64,000 bases of DNA from CAZZNQ01 sp964655775 (GTDB lineage Bacteria > Planctomycetota > Brocadiia > SM23-32), in contig CAZZNQ010000002.1 in NCBI GenBank assembly GCA_964655775.1, positions 1-64,000 of the forward strand. The letters run 5' to 3'. The number at the start of each line of letters is the position of its first letter. The stretch's first letter is position 1. Under the pieces are notes generated by a model that saw nothing but the letters and a program-made list of their open reading frames with translations, made no database searches and was not told the origin of the DNA. The position numbers and the translations under genes were made by a program. Positions 7,939 through 15,919 of the stretch are shown here, piece by piece.

Positions 7939-8361
7939 TTGGACCCGAGATCGGACGGTGCGAGTGAATGCTCATACTTCTACCCCACACGGGCGAAAGT
8001 GACAGATAGAGCGACTGATCGCAGGGAATGGCCCAGACTCGACCTGAAACTCAACGTCGAGTTCTTCGTTGAGCGTGAGGCTGCCGATCAGGGCACGGGA
8101 ACAACTGCAAACGTGTCCGCCGGTGGGCTATACTTCACGACTCCGGAATGGGACAAAGTCCGTGTCGGTGAGCAGGTCGGGGTGCAGCTATCCGGCCTAA
8201 GCAGCTACAATCACGGCCCCCTGTTCCGGATACTGCACGGCCGCGCCACCGTACTTCGAATAGACGCCCCCAGTGCGCCGGATCCTGCCTATCGCACGGG
8301 CGGGGTTGCCGTGCGCTTCGACGAGAAGCCCCGGATAGGAGTCTACAGGTTCTCCGCCTGA
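7939..8361 (+). CDS. PilZ-domain (c-di-GMP-binding) protein
   Basis: 140 residues from a TTG at 7939; a GTG at 7999, just before the domain, is an alternative start because neither has a strong ribosome site. The PilZ signature is present: RREWPR near residue 28 (RxxxR) and NVSAGG near residue 58 ([D/N]xSxxG), followed by beta strands ending VAVRFDEKP. These residues bind cyclic di-GMP. There is no partner domain, so it is a free-standing effector. Its place between the two activator genes and next to PrsR/PrsK suggests that c-di-GMP feeds into EPS control or assembly, as with PilZ proteins in cellulose and alginate systems (inference). Confidence 0.8.
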   Translation: MDPRSDGASECSYFYPTRAKVTDRATDRREWPRLDLKLNVEFFVEREAADQGTGTTANVSAGGLYFTTPEWDKVRVGEQVGVQLSGLSSYNHGPLFRILHGRATVLRIDAPSAPDPAYRTGGVAVRFDEKPRIGVYRFSA

Positions 8362-8431
8362 CATTCCCGAAGCCAAACACCTCCGGCTCTGCCACTCCCT
8401 CCACCGCTGGCCGCTTGCGGAGCCTTCCCGT

Positions 8432-9805
8432 TCATTTGTCCATCAGATCGTGCTCGTGGAGCTTGTTGTAGAGCGTGGTGCGGTTGATCCCGAGTGTCCT
8501 GGCGCTCTCTTTGCGGTTCCCGTCGCAAGCCTCAAGCGTCCTCAGAATTATCTCCCGCTCCACCTTCTTCATCCGCTCCCTCAGGGGACCGACCTCGTCA
8601 TTAACGGCCAGTGGGCTTGCCTGGGTGTGGTCGCCCTGTATGCTAAAATCCTCAGGCGTGAGCTCTTTGCCTCGGCACAGAACAACGCTTCGCTGCATAA
8701 CGTTCTCCAGCTCGCGCACATTCCCCGGCCACGTGTAGTCCAGGAGTAACCGCATCGCATCTTCGGAGATGGCCTCCACCGGATGAAGGGCTAATCCGCG
8801 GTATTTCTCAAGGAAGTAGTTTGCCAGGGCCGGGATGTCCTGCTTTCTGTCCCTCAGAGGTGGCAGGTCGATGTGCAGCACGTTGATGCGGTAGTAGAGG
8901 TCCTCACGAAAGGCCCCCTCCTCCACCAGTTCGGTGAGGTCTTGATTCGTAGCCAGGATCAACCGGACGTCCACCTCGCGCGTCTCATTGCTGCCGACCG
9001 GCTCGAACTGCAGGCTTTCCAGCACACGCAGCAGCTTGACCTGAAGCGGTGGAGTGGCCAGAGATATCTCGTCCAGGAACAGCGTGCCCTTGTCCGCCGC
9101 GTCGAAACGCCCCCTCTTGTTGGACACGGCCCCACTGAAAGCGCCCTTCACGTGGCCGAATAACTCGCTTTCCAGCAGAGTGTCCGGCAGAGCCCCGCAA
9201 CTCACTTCGATAAACGGCTTGCCGGCACGCGCGCTGTTCATGTGAATCACTCGGGCAACCATCGTCTTGCCCGTGCCGCTTTCGCCCGTGATAAGCACGG
9301 TGGCACCAGTGCCGGAGACGGTACGAACCATCTCCAGCACGCGCTTCATCCTGGGGTCGCTGCACACGAAGTTGTCCAGCCGGAACGTCATATTTAGTTG
9401 CTGACGCAGCCGGTTGTTCTCAGCCAACAATTCCTGCTGCTGGCAAGCCCTTTCGATGGCCAGCCGCACTTCATCGTCGGAAATCGGCTTCGTCACGTAG
9501 TCAAAGGCGCCCGTCTTGATGGCCCTAACAGCGTCCTCTATGGTGCCGTAGCCGGTCAGCATGATTACGGAGGTCGGCACGTTAAGGCCACGGATATGCT
9601 CCAACAGGTCAAAGCCGGTCCCTTCGGGCAAACGAACGTCCGTCAACACAACGTTGAAGCGATCCCGTTCCAGCAAAGACATCGCCGCCTGCAGGCTGGA
9701 CGCCGAACTGACTTTGTAGCCCTCGAGTTGAAGGTATTCGCATAGGCTGGTCAACACTATGGGGTCGTCGTCCAACACCATCACGGATGTCTGCTGATCG
9801 GCCAT
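8432..9805 (-). CDS. prsR: PrsR-type sigma54 response regulator of the PEP-CTERM system
   Basis: 457 residues from the ATG at 9805, 14 nt after the kinase stop; the open frame extends further upstream but only inside the kinase gene. The receiver has the acidic pair LDDDP (11-15), phosphoacceptor in LTDVRLP (D56) and the Lys of VTKP (106). The AAA+ domain has Walker A GESGTGKT (174-181), Walker B TLFLDEI (241-247), WPGNVRE (359-365) and a Fis-type HTH at about 425-452. The sigma54 contact loop reads GAFSGA (221-226) in place of GAFTGA. The family controls EPS and PEP-CTERM genes with RpoN. Four sigma54 promoters in this window are natural targets. The activity of the Ser-variant loop is untested. 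Confidence 0.85.
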   Translation of the reverse strand: MADQQTSVMVLDDDPIVLTSLCEYLQLEGYKVSSASSLQAAMSLLERDRFNVVLTDVRLPEGTGFDLLEHIRGLNVPTSVIMLTGYGTIEDAVRAIKTGAFDYVTKPISDDEVRLAIERACQQQELLAENNRLRQQLNMTFRLDNFVCSDPRMKRVLEMVRTVSGTGATVLITGESGTGKTMVARVIHMNSARAGKPFIEVSCGALPDTLLESELFGHVKGAFSGAVSNKRGRFDAADKGTLFLDEISLATPPLQVKLLRVLESLQFEPVGSNETREVDVRLILATNQDLTELVEEGAFREDLYYRINVLHIDLPPLRDRKQDIPALANYFLEKYRGLALHPVEAISEDAMRLLLDYTWPGNVRELENVMQRSVVLCRGKELTPEDFSIQGDHTQASPLAVNDEVGPLRERMKKVEREIILRTLEACDGNRKESARTLGINRTTLYNKLHEHDLMDK

Positions 9806-9819
9806 GCGTTCGCCTGCTC

Positions 9820-11907
9820 CTACTCTGCCTCTACCGGCACGACTATTTCGAACACCGCGCCCTCGTCGGACGGAAGCAGCCGGATGTCCCCGCCGATGCG
9901 GTGCAGGGAGTCGACGCAAGCCGCCAGCCCAAGCCCGGTTCCAGTGCCGTCTTCCTTCGTGGTAAAGAAGGGCTCGAAGATCTTGTCGCGTATCTCTTCC
10001 GGGACGCCGGGGCCGGTGTCCGCCACGGTAATCGCCACCTGTCCGTTTTTCTCAACAGCGCGCAGAGTTAGCTTACCATCTTCGCCCATTGCGTCCAAGG
10101 CGTTCTTGACGACATTGTTGATCACCTGGCACAGCTCTGTGTCGGGGCACCGGGGCAGGTCCGGGGGAAGGTCCAGGACTATGTCGACGTTTGTCTCTTC
10201 GGTCTTAGTGGCATACAGCGTGAGCGCGTCACGTATGATCTGGCTCAGGCTGACGGGACGTCCGCCCCGGCGGTAGGTGCGCGAGAACGCGAGAAGTTCC
10301 GTCAATATGCTGCTCATCCGGAGCAGGCCCTTGCGGCTTTCGTCCAGGTAGTGGCGCGCCTTCTCGGGCTGCTCGTCCATAAGCCTTTCGGCCAGGCCGA
10401 TGAAACGCAGGATGCCGTCCAGGGGATTGTTCAGTTCGTGGGCGACCTTGGCCGCGATTTTCCCGACCAGCGCCAGGCGCTCCGCAGAGGAGAGCTTCTC
10501 CTCCATCTGAACGTCTTCGGTCACGTCCTGGACGGTGAGAATGCCCGCTATCGTCGACCCAGCAGCGTCCTCGAGCGGCGAGCAGTGAATATCGACGACC
10601 CGGTCCTGCCCTTCGGAACGGTACGCGACGCGCTGCAGGCGGAAATCCTCGGCCGTCTGGAGCACGCCGCGGAGCTTCTCTCGCCAGGCCCGTTCATCCA
10701 TCGACAGCCCGTTCACAAGAGGCGGTCTCGCCGGACCGTCGGCGACAAGTTCCTGCTCTCCCAGCATCACCTGCGCCGCTACGTTTGCGAAACACACGCG
10801 CAGCCGCCTGTCGTAGGCGATCACGGCAAGCGGAATGCCGTCCATGATGTCGGAGCTCAGCGCCCGCATCGCCTCCATCTGCGTGTTCTTCTCCAGCAGC
10901 CAATCGGAGGCTCCCTCCATTACCTGCGAGAGCCGCTCGTTGAACGAACGGAGTTCCACCAGCAGGCTGAGCGGCCGCATCAGCGACCCGAGTTTGCGCG
11001 TGAGCGCTTGGGCAAGAAGGAGGTCCTCTGCACGAAAGACGCGATCCGCCTTTGTCATGGTCAGGCAGACCACGCCGAACAGCCGGTCGCCGTAGAGGAT
11101 CGGCGTGCCAAGGCAACTGAAGTTCGAGTAGCGACGGCACTGCCGTTGGCTGAGCTGGCGGACCTTCCGGGCATCTGTGACCAGGATGGAGTCGCGGGCT
11201 TTCGCTACCCAGCCGGCAAAGCCCTCGCCGATCTGCTGCCGCAGACCGATGCGCAGGTCGGCATCCGGCCCTTGCGCGGCCTTCAGAACAAGTGTCTCCG
11301 AGCGTTCGTCCCAGAAGTATATGCTCCCGGCGTCGCAGCGGAGTGCGTCCAGGTAGCGCACAAGGGCCTCGCGGAGCATCTCGTCCACGTCGCTGTAGCG
11401 TGCCAGATCGCGCACGAAGGCCAGCATCTTCTCCGAGAGTTCGTCCCCGTAGCCGGCGAAACGCTCAGCGCTGTCCAGCAGTGGCATGTCGCTGCTGACG
11501 GTAACGGCCATGTCGCTGGCCCAGCGATAGCCGTCGCCGCGGAGGAATCCCCGTATGCGGTCTTTGGTGTCGGCAGGATCCTCCTGGGACGTCACGCACA
11601 GAAGCTGCTCAGCGGCCGGCCAGCCGGTCATCTCGGTCGGATCCGGCATCGTTCCGTTGGGCAAAGCCAGGAGACACCGCGCGCCGGGCATTCGCTCCGT
11701 AGCCGTTCGCAGAAGCATATCCACATCAGCCATGGCGTCGGCATTGACCATCAGAGCAAGAGACTCCCCACCCTCTTCGTCCAGCAGCACTTCGGCCGAC
11801 GAGGTCGCCCGGCTGACCGAGTAACCTTCGGCTTCCACGACCTCTTCTATGAGCGGGTCGAGCGAGCGTTCCAGGCTCACTACCAGTATCTGACCAACCC
11901 GGCTCAT
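9820..11907 (-). CDS. prsK: PrsK-like soluble sensor histidine kinase
   Basis: 695 residues with no membrane segment. In order: a receiver-like N-terminus (1-125) lacking a clear phosphoacceptor; a GAF domain (about 165-315); a PAS domain (about 350-465) with FANVAAQ and LTVQDVTED; a HisKA helix with the phosphorylated His in AAKVAHELNNPLD (H490); and an ATPase domain with N602, DTGPGVP (630-636) and TGTGLGLA (655-662). It is the partner of the response regulator 14 nt downstream. Classical PrsK has an N-terminal membrane region before GAF, so this soluble form with a pseudo-receiver is a variant that probably reads a cytoplasmic signal. The symbol is given by operon context. Confidence 0.8.
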   Translation of the reverse strand: MSRVGQILVVSLERSLDPLIEEVVEAEGYSVSRATSSAEVLLDEEGGESLALMVNADAMADVDMLLRTATERMPGARCLLALPNGTMPDPTEMTGWPAAEQLLCVTSQEDPADTKDRIRGFLRGDGYRWASDMAVTVSSDMPLLDSAERFAGYGDELSEKMLAFVRDLARYSDVDEMLREALVRYLDALRCDAGSIYFWDERSETLVLKAAQGPDADLRIGLRQQIGEGFAGWVAKARDSILVTDARKVRQLSQRQCRRYSNFSCLGTPILYGDRLFGVVCLTMTKADRVFRAEDLLLAQALTRKLGSLMRPLSLLVELRSFNERLSQVMEGASDWLLEKNTQMEAMRALSSDIMDGIPLAVIAYDRRLRVCFANVAAQVMLGEQELVADGPARPPLVNGLSMDERAWREKLRGVLQTAEDFRLQRVAYRSEGQDRVVDIHCSPLEDAAGSTIAGILTVQDVTEDVQMEEKLSSAERLALVGKIAAKVAHELNNPLDGILRFIGLAERLMDEQPEKARHYLDESRKGLLRMSSILTELLAFSRTYRRGGRPVSLSQIIRDALTLYATKTEETNVDIVLDLPPDLPRCPDTELCQVINNVVKNALDAMGEDGKLTLRAVEKNGQVAITVADTGPGVPEEIRDKIFEPFFTTKEDGTGTGLGLAACVDSLHRIGGDIRLLPSDEGAVFEIVVPVEAE

Positions 11908-12301
11908 GATGATTCTCCCCTCTCCGCAACGGTCACGGCATCTCGCCCCGATGTAGATTCAGACAGGCAGTGCGACCGTCGAAGCCCACACATCGGTCGC
12001 AACACGGCATTAGGTCTTTCGGATTATACCCGAACCCTGTGCTTTCGGGAAGTCTTTATTGCGGAAAAGGGAGGAACGACATAATCTGGCCCGGCATTTC
12101 GTCATTCCCCGAATGCGCATCGACCCGTGCATGGAGCACGAACGCACCCTCTCTGTGGGGTAGTCGCGCCTGAGGCAGCCCTCAAGCTCATCCGCACCGG
12201 CCGGCCGCCGCCAGCGTTCGGGCTGGTATCTTGCCCGCCGGGAACGGAAGTTGCTATGATTTGCGTGTTGCATTCAGACTTTCCACAACCGGAGGTGCAC
12301 C
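11908..12301. other. 394-bp divergent intergenic region
   Basis: It separates the leftward kinase gene from the rightward epimerase gene. No coding sequence is supported. It contains a sigma70-like promoter facing right (12231-12260), a GCAACACGG half-site near 11999 resembling half of the enhancer repeat, and a 6-bp inverted repeat CCCGAA/TTCGGG (12029-12049) without a T-run. No good sigma54 element faces the kinase. Confidence 0.5.
12231..12260 (+). promoter_or_regulatory. Putative sigma70 promoter with extended -10
   Basis: TTGCCC (12231-12236) and TATGAT (12255-12260) are 18 bp apart, with TG one base before the -10 box. The epimerase start codon is 42 bp downstream. Matches are moderate and the factor preference of this organism is unknown. 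Confidence 0.45.
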
Positions 12302-13240
12302 ATGGCCGTCTACGTTGTCACCGGGGGCGCCGGATTCATCGGCTCCAACATCGTGCGCCGGCTCCTGGCCGAAGAGAACGAAGTCCGAGTGGTCGACGAC
12401 CTGTCCACGGGTCACCGAAGCAACCTGGAGGAGGTCACGGACCGGATGGCGTTCTACGAGGGCAGCATCCTTGACGCGATGCTGCTCGATGAAGCCATGG
12501 ACGGTGCCGAGTACGTTCTGCATCAGGCGGCCCTGGCCAGCGTGCAGAGGTCTGTGAACGACCCGGTCGCATCCAACGAGGCCAACGTAAATGGCACCCT
12601 AGGCGTCCTGGAAGCCGCTCGACGGTGCGGGGTGAAGCGCGTGGTCTACGCTTCAAGCAGCTCGCTATACGGAGATGTGCCCACATTGCCCAAACACGAG
12701 GAGATGGCCCCGCAGCCAAGAAGCCCTTACGCTGTGAGCAAGCTGACGGGCGAGTACTACTGCAGGGCCTTCGCCAGTGTTTACGGCATGGAGACCGTAT
12801 CATTGCGCTACTTCAACGTATTCGGTCCCCACCAGGATCCTGCCAGCCAGTACGCCGCCGTGATCCCGATCTTCGTCAACTGCATCCTGGAAGGCCGCAA
12901 CCCAACCGTCTTCGGGGACGGAGAGCAGTCGCGCGATTTCACATATGTGGAAGACGTGGTCACGGCCAATCTTCAGGCGGCGACGGCGCCGGGAGCCGCC
13001 GGAGAGTATATGAACCTGGGGTGCGGCGGCCGCCATTCCCTGAATGAACTGCTTGATCTGCTGCAGTCCATCATCGGCAGGCAAGTAGAGCCGATCTACG
13101 CAGAGGCGAGGGCCGGGGACGTGAAGCACTCCCAGGCCGATATCAGCAAGGCCGCCCGAATCATCGGTTATGAACCTCAGGTCTCCTTCGAGGAGGGCCT
13201 GCGTCGGACCGTCGCATATTACCGGCAGCTCAGTGGATAG
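12302..13240 (+). CDS. UDP-N-acetylglucosamine/UDP-glucose 4-epimerase (extended SDR, WbpP-like)
   Basis: 312 residues, with GGAGGTG (12291-12297) as ribosome site. It has the NAD-binding TGGAGFIG (7-14), the catalytic SSSLYGD (near 119) and YAVSK (near 142), and FNVFGP (near 178). The stretch ASVQRSVNDP near residue 80 resembles WbpP-type UDP-GlcNAc/GalNAc epimerases more than galactose-only GalE. It would supply UDP-GalNAc or UDP-Gal for the polysaccharide and fits with the UDP-HexNAc dehydrogenase downstream on the other strand. A sigma70-like promoter precedes it. The exact sugar is not certain. Confidence 0.85.
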   Translation: MAVYVVTGGAGFIGSNIVRRLLAEENEVRVVDDLSTGHRSNLEEVTDRMAFYEGSILDAMLLDEAMDGAEYVLHQAALASVQRSVNDPVASNEANVNGTLGVLEAARRCGVKRVVYASSSSLYGDVPTLPKHEEMAPQPRSPYAVSKLTGEYYCRAFASVYGMETVSLRYFNVFGPHQDPASQYAAVIPIFVNCILEGRNPTVFGDGEQSRDFTYVEDVVTANLQAATAPGAAGEYMNLGCGGRHSLNELLDLLQSIIGRQVEPIYAEARAGDVKHSQADISKAARIIGYEPQVSFEEGLRRTVAYYRQLSG

Positions 13241-13284
13241 GAAGGGCGAACGCCTGCCTGCAACAGCATTCTTGGGAGACGGAT

Positions 13285-14619
13285 ATGAGCCCGAACTTTG
13301 ACAGACACGCTCGGTGGCCGCTGTATCATGTTGTGTTGGCGGCTCTTAGCCTTAGCCTGTTCTTTACGCCCATGGTAGGAAGCGCATCCATGGCGAATGA
13401 CAAGCCGTGGCAGCCTGCGGGGGCCAACTGCCTCTACACGGACATACCCGAGGATCCAGCCGCTCTCCCCCCCGCTTCAATTGTCGCGCTTCCGCCCATT
13501 GCTCTGGCAGATTCCGTCTGGGGGGCCACCGGACGGGACAGCCGTGGTCACATCTGGTTCGGTGTGACTACGCGGGAAGACATCCGAACATCGGCCCATC
13601 TGGTGGAATACAACCCCGAGACGGATGAAACTATATCGCGAGGAAGCGTTACCGAGGAACTGGACCGGCTCGGGCTGCTGCGCGAGAACGAGAGCCAGGC
13701 GAAGATACACACGAAGATCCTCCAGGCAGCCGACGGCTATCTCTATTTCGCCTCAACCGACCTCCTGGGAGCGGATTTCGCGGCGGGCAGCCGTCCGCCC
13801 ACCTGGGGATCGCACGGATGGCGAATGGACCCCGAGACCTGCGAGTGGGAACACCTCTTCGCGGCGCCCGAAGGACTAATGGCCGCAGCCGGCACCGGCA
13901 GGTTCATCTACTTCCTCGGCATCTTCGGGCACGTACTCTACCAGTATGACACCGCGACCGGCGACCTAAAGCGGGTCGAGGTCGGTGCTCTCGAGGCGCA
14001 TTTCTCGCGCAACATCTTCACAGATTTGCGCGAACACGTATACGTCCCTCGCATGAGACGATCTTCGCATACGGGCGAGTCGATCGTGATGCTTGTGGAA
14101 TACGACACTGACATGGAACAGGTCGGGCAGAATCCGCTCGGCCACTACCTGGATCGCACGCCGCGGGACTCGCATGGCATCACCGGCTTCCAGCCGATGG
14201 CCGACGGGTCTATCGTGTTCGTGACGCACCACGGCTTCCTGTTCCGGCTTGTGCCGCAGAAAGGGGGGCCCGCCGAACTCCAGGAGATTGGATGGTTCCA
14301 CCCCGACGGCCGGCGCTACGTGGCTTCGTTGTTCACCTATGCTGGAGAGCGATACCTGATCGGCCTTGCAACCGGAAGCCAGGACAAGGAGCGTGGTCCG
14401 ACAGGATTCGACTGGGTGGTGTATGACTTGAAGGAAGGCGGAGCCGTTGTGAGCGCGTTCGAGGTCCGGGCCGGTGGGCCCGTTCCCCTGAGGCGCGCGC
14501 TGCTGTACGGCTGCGTGACGCGCGACGACGCCGGGCGCTTCTACATCGTCGGCCGCATGTCACGGCGCCATCCCGCCGCACTGCGGGTGGCTTGCCCCGA
14601 TGGCAACCCTACGCCTTGA
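13285..14619 (+). CDS. Secreted beta-propeller-like protein of unknown function
   Basis: 444 residues with a signal peptide: basic N-terminus, hydrophobic stretch at about 15-31 and probable cleavage after GSA or ASMA near 34-37. The mature part repeats blades of a propeller: DSRGHIWFGVT, DGYLYFAS, GRFIYFLG, REHVYVPR, DGSIVFVTHHG and AGRFYIVGR, each a glycine turn followed by two aromatic or hydrophobic strands, in the style of lyase- or SMP-30-like propellers. No catalytic residues could be assigned. It is 44 bp behind the epimerase, with GGGAG before the ATG, and may be cotranscribed. It may bind or cleave the polysaccharide outside the cell. Its last 11 bp overlap the convergent dehydrogenase gene. 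Confidence 0.6.
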   Translation: MSPNFDRHARWPLYHVVLAALSLSLFFTPMVGSASMANDKPWQPAGANCLYTDIPEDPAALPPASIVALPPIALADSVWGATGRDSRGHIWFGVTTREDIRTSAHLVEYNPETDETISRGSVTEELDRLGLLRENESQAKIHTKILQAADGYLYFASTDLLGADFAAGSRPPTWGSHGWRMDPETCEWEHLFAAPEGLMAAAGTGRFIYFLGIFGHVLYQYDTATGDLKRVEVGALEAHFSRNIFTDLREHVYVPRMRRSSHTGESIVMLVEYDTDMEQVGQNPLGHYLDRTPRDSHGITGFQPMADGSIVFVTHHGFLFRLVPQKGGPAELQEIGWFHPDGRRYVASLFTYAGERYLIGLATGSQDKERGPTGFDWVVYDLKEGGAVVSAFEVRAGGPVPLRRALLYGCVTRDDAGRFYIVGRMSRRHPAALRVACPDGNPTP

Positions 14620-15919
14620 CCACGCGCCCCCCGTCGCTCCCCGGGGGTACCGCGTTCCGTGTGTCCACAATCAGCCTGGCGTTGCGACGGACATAGTCGA
14701 AGTCGCACGCCGAGTGGTCGGTAACTACCACCACGCAATCCTGCTCGCGGAGCACATCCGATGTCAGTTTGACCGACCGCATCTTCAGGCCCGGATAGCT
14801 ACGCAAACTAGGGAACTGCCCGATGTGGGGATCGTGATAGGAGAGATCCGCACCTTCGGATGCCAGCATGCTTATGAGGGGTAGCGCGGGGGATTCGCGA
14901 ATGTCGTCCACGTCCTTCTTGTAGGCCACTCCTACCACGAGGATCTTCGAGCCACGGATTGGCTTGCCGTCGTCGTTGAGGGCGCGGGCGATCTTGGAAC
15001 GCACGAACTCCGTCATGAAGGTGTTGATCTCGCCCGCCCGCTCGATGAAATGCGTCTTCAATCCGAACTGGCGCGCCTTCCAGGACAGGTAGAACGGGTC
15101 GATGGGTATGCAGTGGCCGCCCCAGCCGGGGCCAGGGTAGAACGGGTGGTAGCCGAACGGTTTGGACGCCGCCGCGCCGATCACCTCCCAGACGTCGATT
15201 TCCATGCGGTCGAACAGGATCTTGAGTTCGTTTACCAGCGCGATGTTGACGGCGCGGTAGATGTTCTCCAGGATCTTCGTCGCTTCGGCGGCATCAGTCG
15301 AGCTCACCTTGATGACGTTGGGAGACACCTGCCCGTAGAGCGCCGCTGCGACCTGCAGGCTTGCCGAATTGATGCCCCCCACAACTTTGGGGATCGTCTC
15401 GACGGTGTAGTCCGGATTGCCGGGGTCCTCCCTCTCGGGGCTGTAGGCTACGTAGAAGTCCTCTCCCGCCGCGAGCCCGCTCGCCTCGAGTTCCGGAACC
15501 ACCTCTTCCCGTGTCGTACCCGGATAGGTTGTGCTCTCCAGCACCACCAACTGCCCCTCACGGAGCCGTTTGGCTATGGACTGGGCGGTGCTGCACACGT
15601 AGCTTAGGTCCGGATCGTGCATGACGGATAGCGGGGTCGGCACGCAGATGAGGATGCAGTCAGGCTCGGAGAGACGGTCGAAGTCGGCCGTCGCTTCAAA
15701 GCGGCCGGAATCGAGCAGATGGCGGATATCGGAGGAAGGGATGTGTTTTATGTACGAGGAGCCGTTGCCGAGTCGTTCCACCTTGTCTGGGTCTATGTCG
15801 AACCCTATCACGCGGAGACCCGCTTTGCCGAAGGCACGCGCCAGCGGCAGGCCGACGTAGCCCATGCCAATGATGCCGACCAGTGCCTCGCCGCTCCGCA
15901 CCAACTCCAGGGTGCTCAT
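14609..15919 (-). CDS. UDP-N-acetylhexosamine 6-dehydrogenase (WbpA/WecC type)
   Basis: 436 residues of the UDP-glucose/GDP-mannose dehydrogenase family. It has the Rossmann motif GIIGMGYVGLPLA (15-27), CVPTPL near 92, STTYPGTT near 129, the catalytic Cys in GWGGHCIPIDP near 262 and the C-terminal GVAYKKDVDDIRESP near 329. The GWGGHCIPIDP and YSPERxDPG forms are typical of UDP-HexNAc dehydrogenases such as WbpA, more than of UDP-glucose dehydrogenase. The product would be an N-acetyl-hexuronic acid for the EPS. A GGAGGTGA ribosome site lies in the upstream gene, which it overlaps by 4 nt (ATGA). It is the last gene of the leftward run. Confidence 0.88.
   Translation of the reverse strand: MSTLELVRSGEALVGIIGMGYVGLPLARAFGKAGLRVIGFDIDPDKVERLGNGSSYIKHIPSSDIRHLLDSGRFEATADFDRLSEPDCILICVPTPLSVMHDPDLSYVCSTAQSIAKRLREGQLVVLESTTYPGTTREEVVPELEASGLAAGEDFYVAYSPEREDPGNPDYTVETIPKVVGGINSASLQVAAALYGQVSPNVIKVSSTDAAEATKILENIYRAVNIALVNELKILFDRMEIDVWEVIGAAASKPFGYHPFYPGPGWGGHCIPIDPFYLSWKARQFGLKTHFIERAGEINTFMTEFVRSKIARALNDDGKPIRGSKILVVGVAYKKDVDDIRESPALPLISMLASEGADLSYHDPHIGQFPSLRSYPGLKMRSVKLTSDVLREQDCVVVVTDHSACDFDYVRRNARLIVDTRNAVPPGSDGGRVVKA

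Noticed and set aside
11925..11940. Possible sigma54 promoter facing the kinase gene
   Set aside because: On the minus strand it reads TGCCGTGACCGTTGC: the GG of the -24 box is lost and a second core base differs.
10351..12084. 577-codon open frame on the plus strand
   Set aside because: It lies antisense to the histidine kinase, whose domains are complete; its translation has no family likeness and is a product of high GC content.
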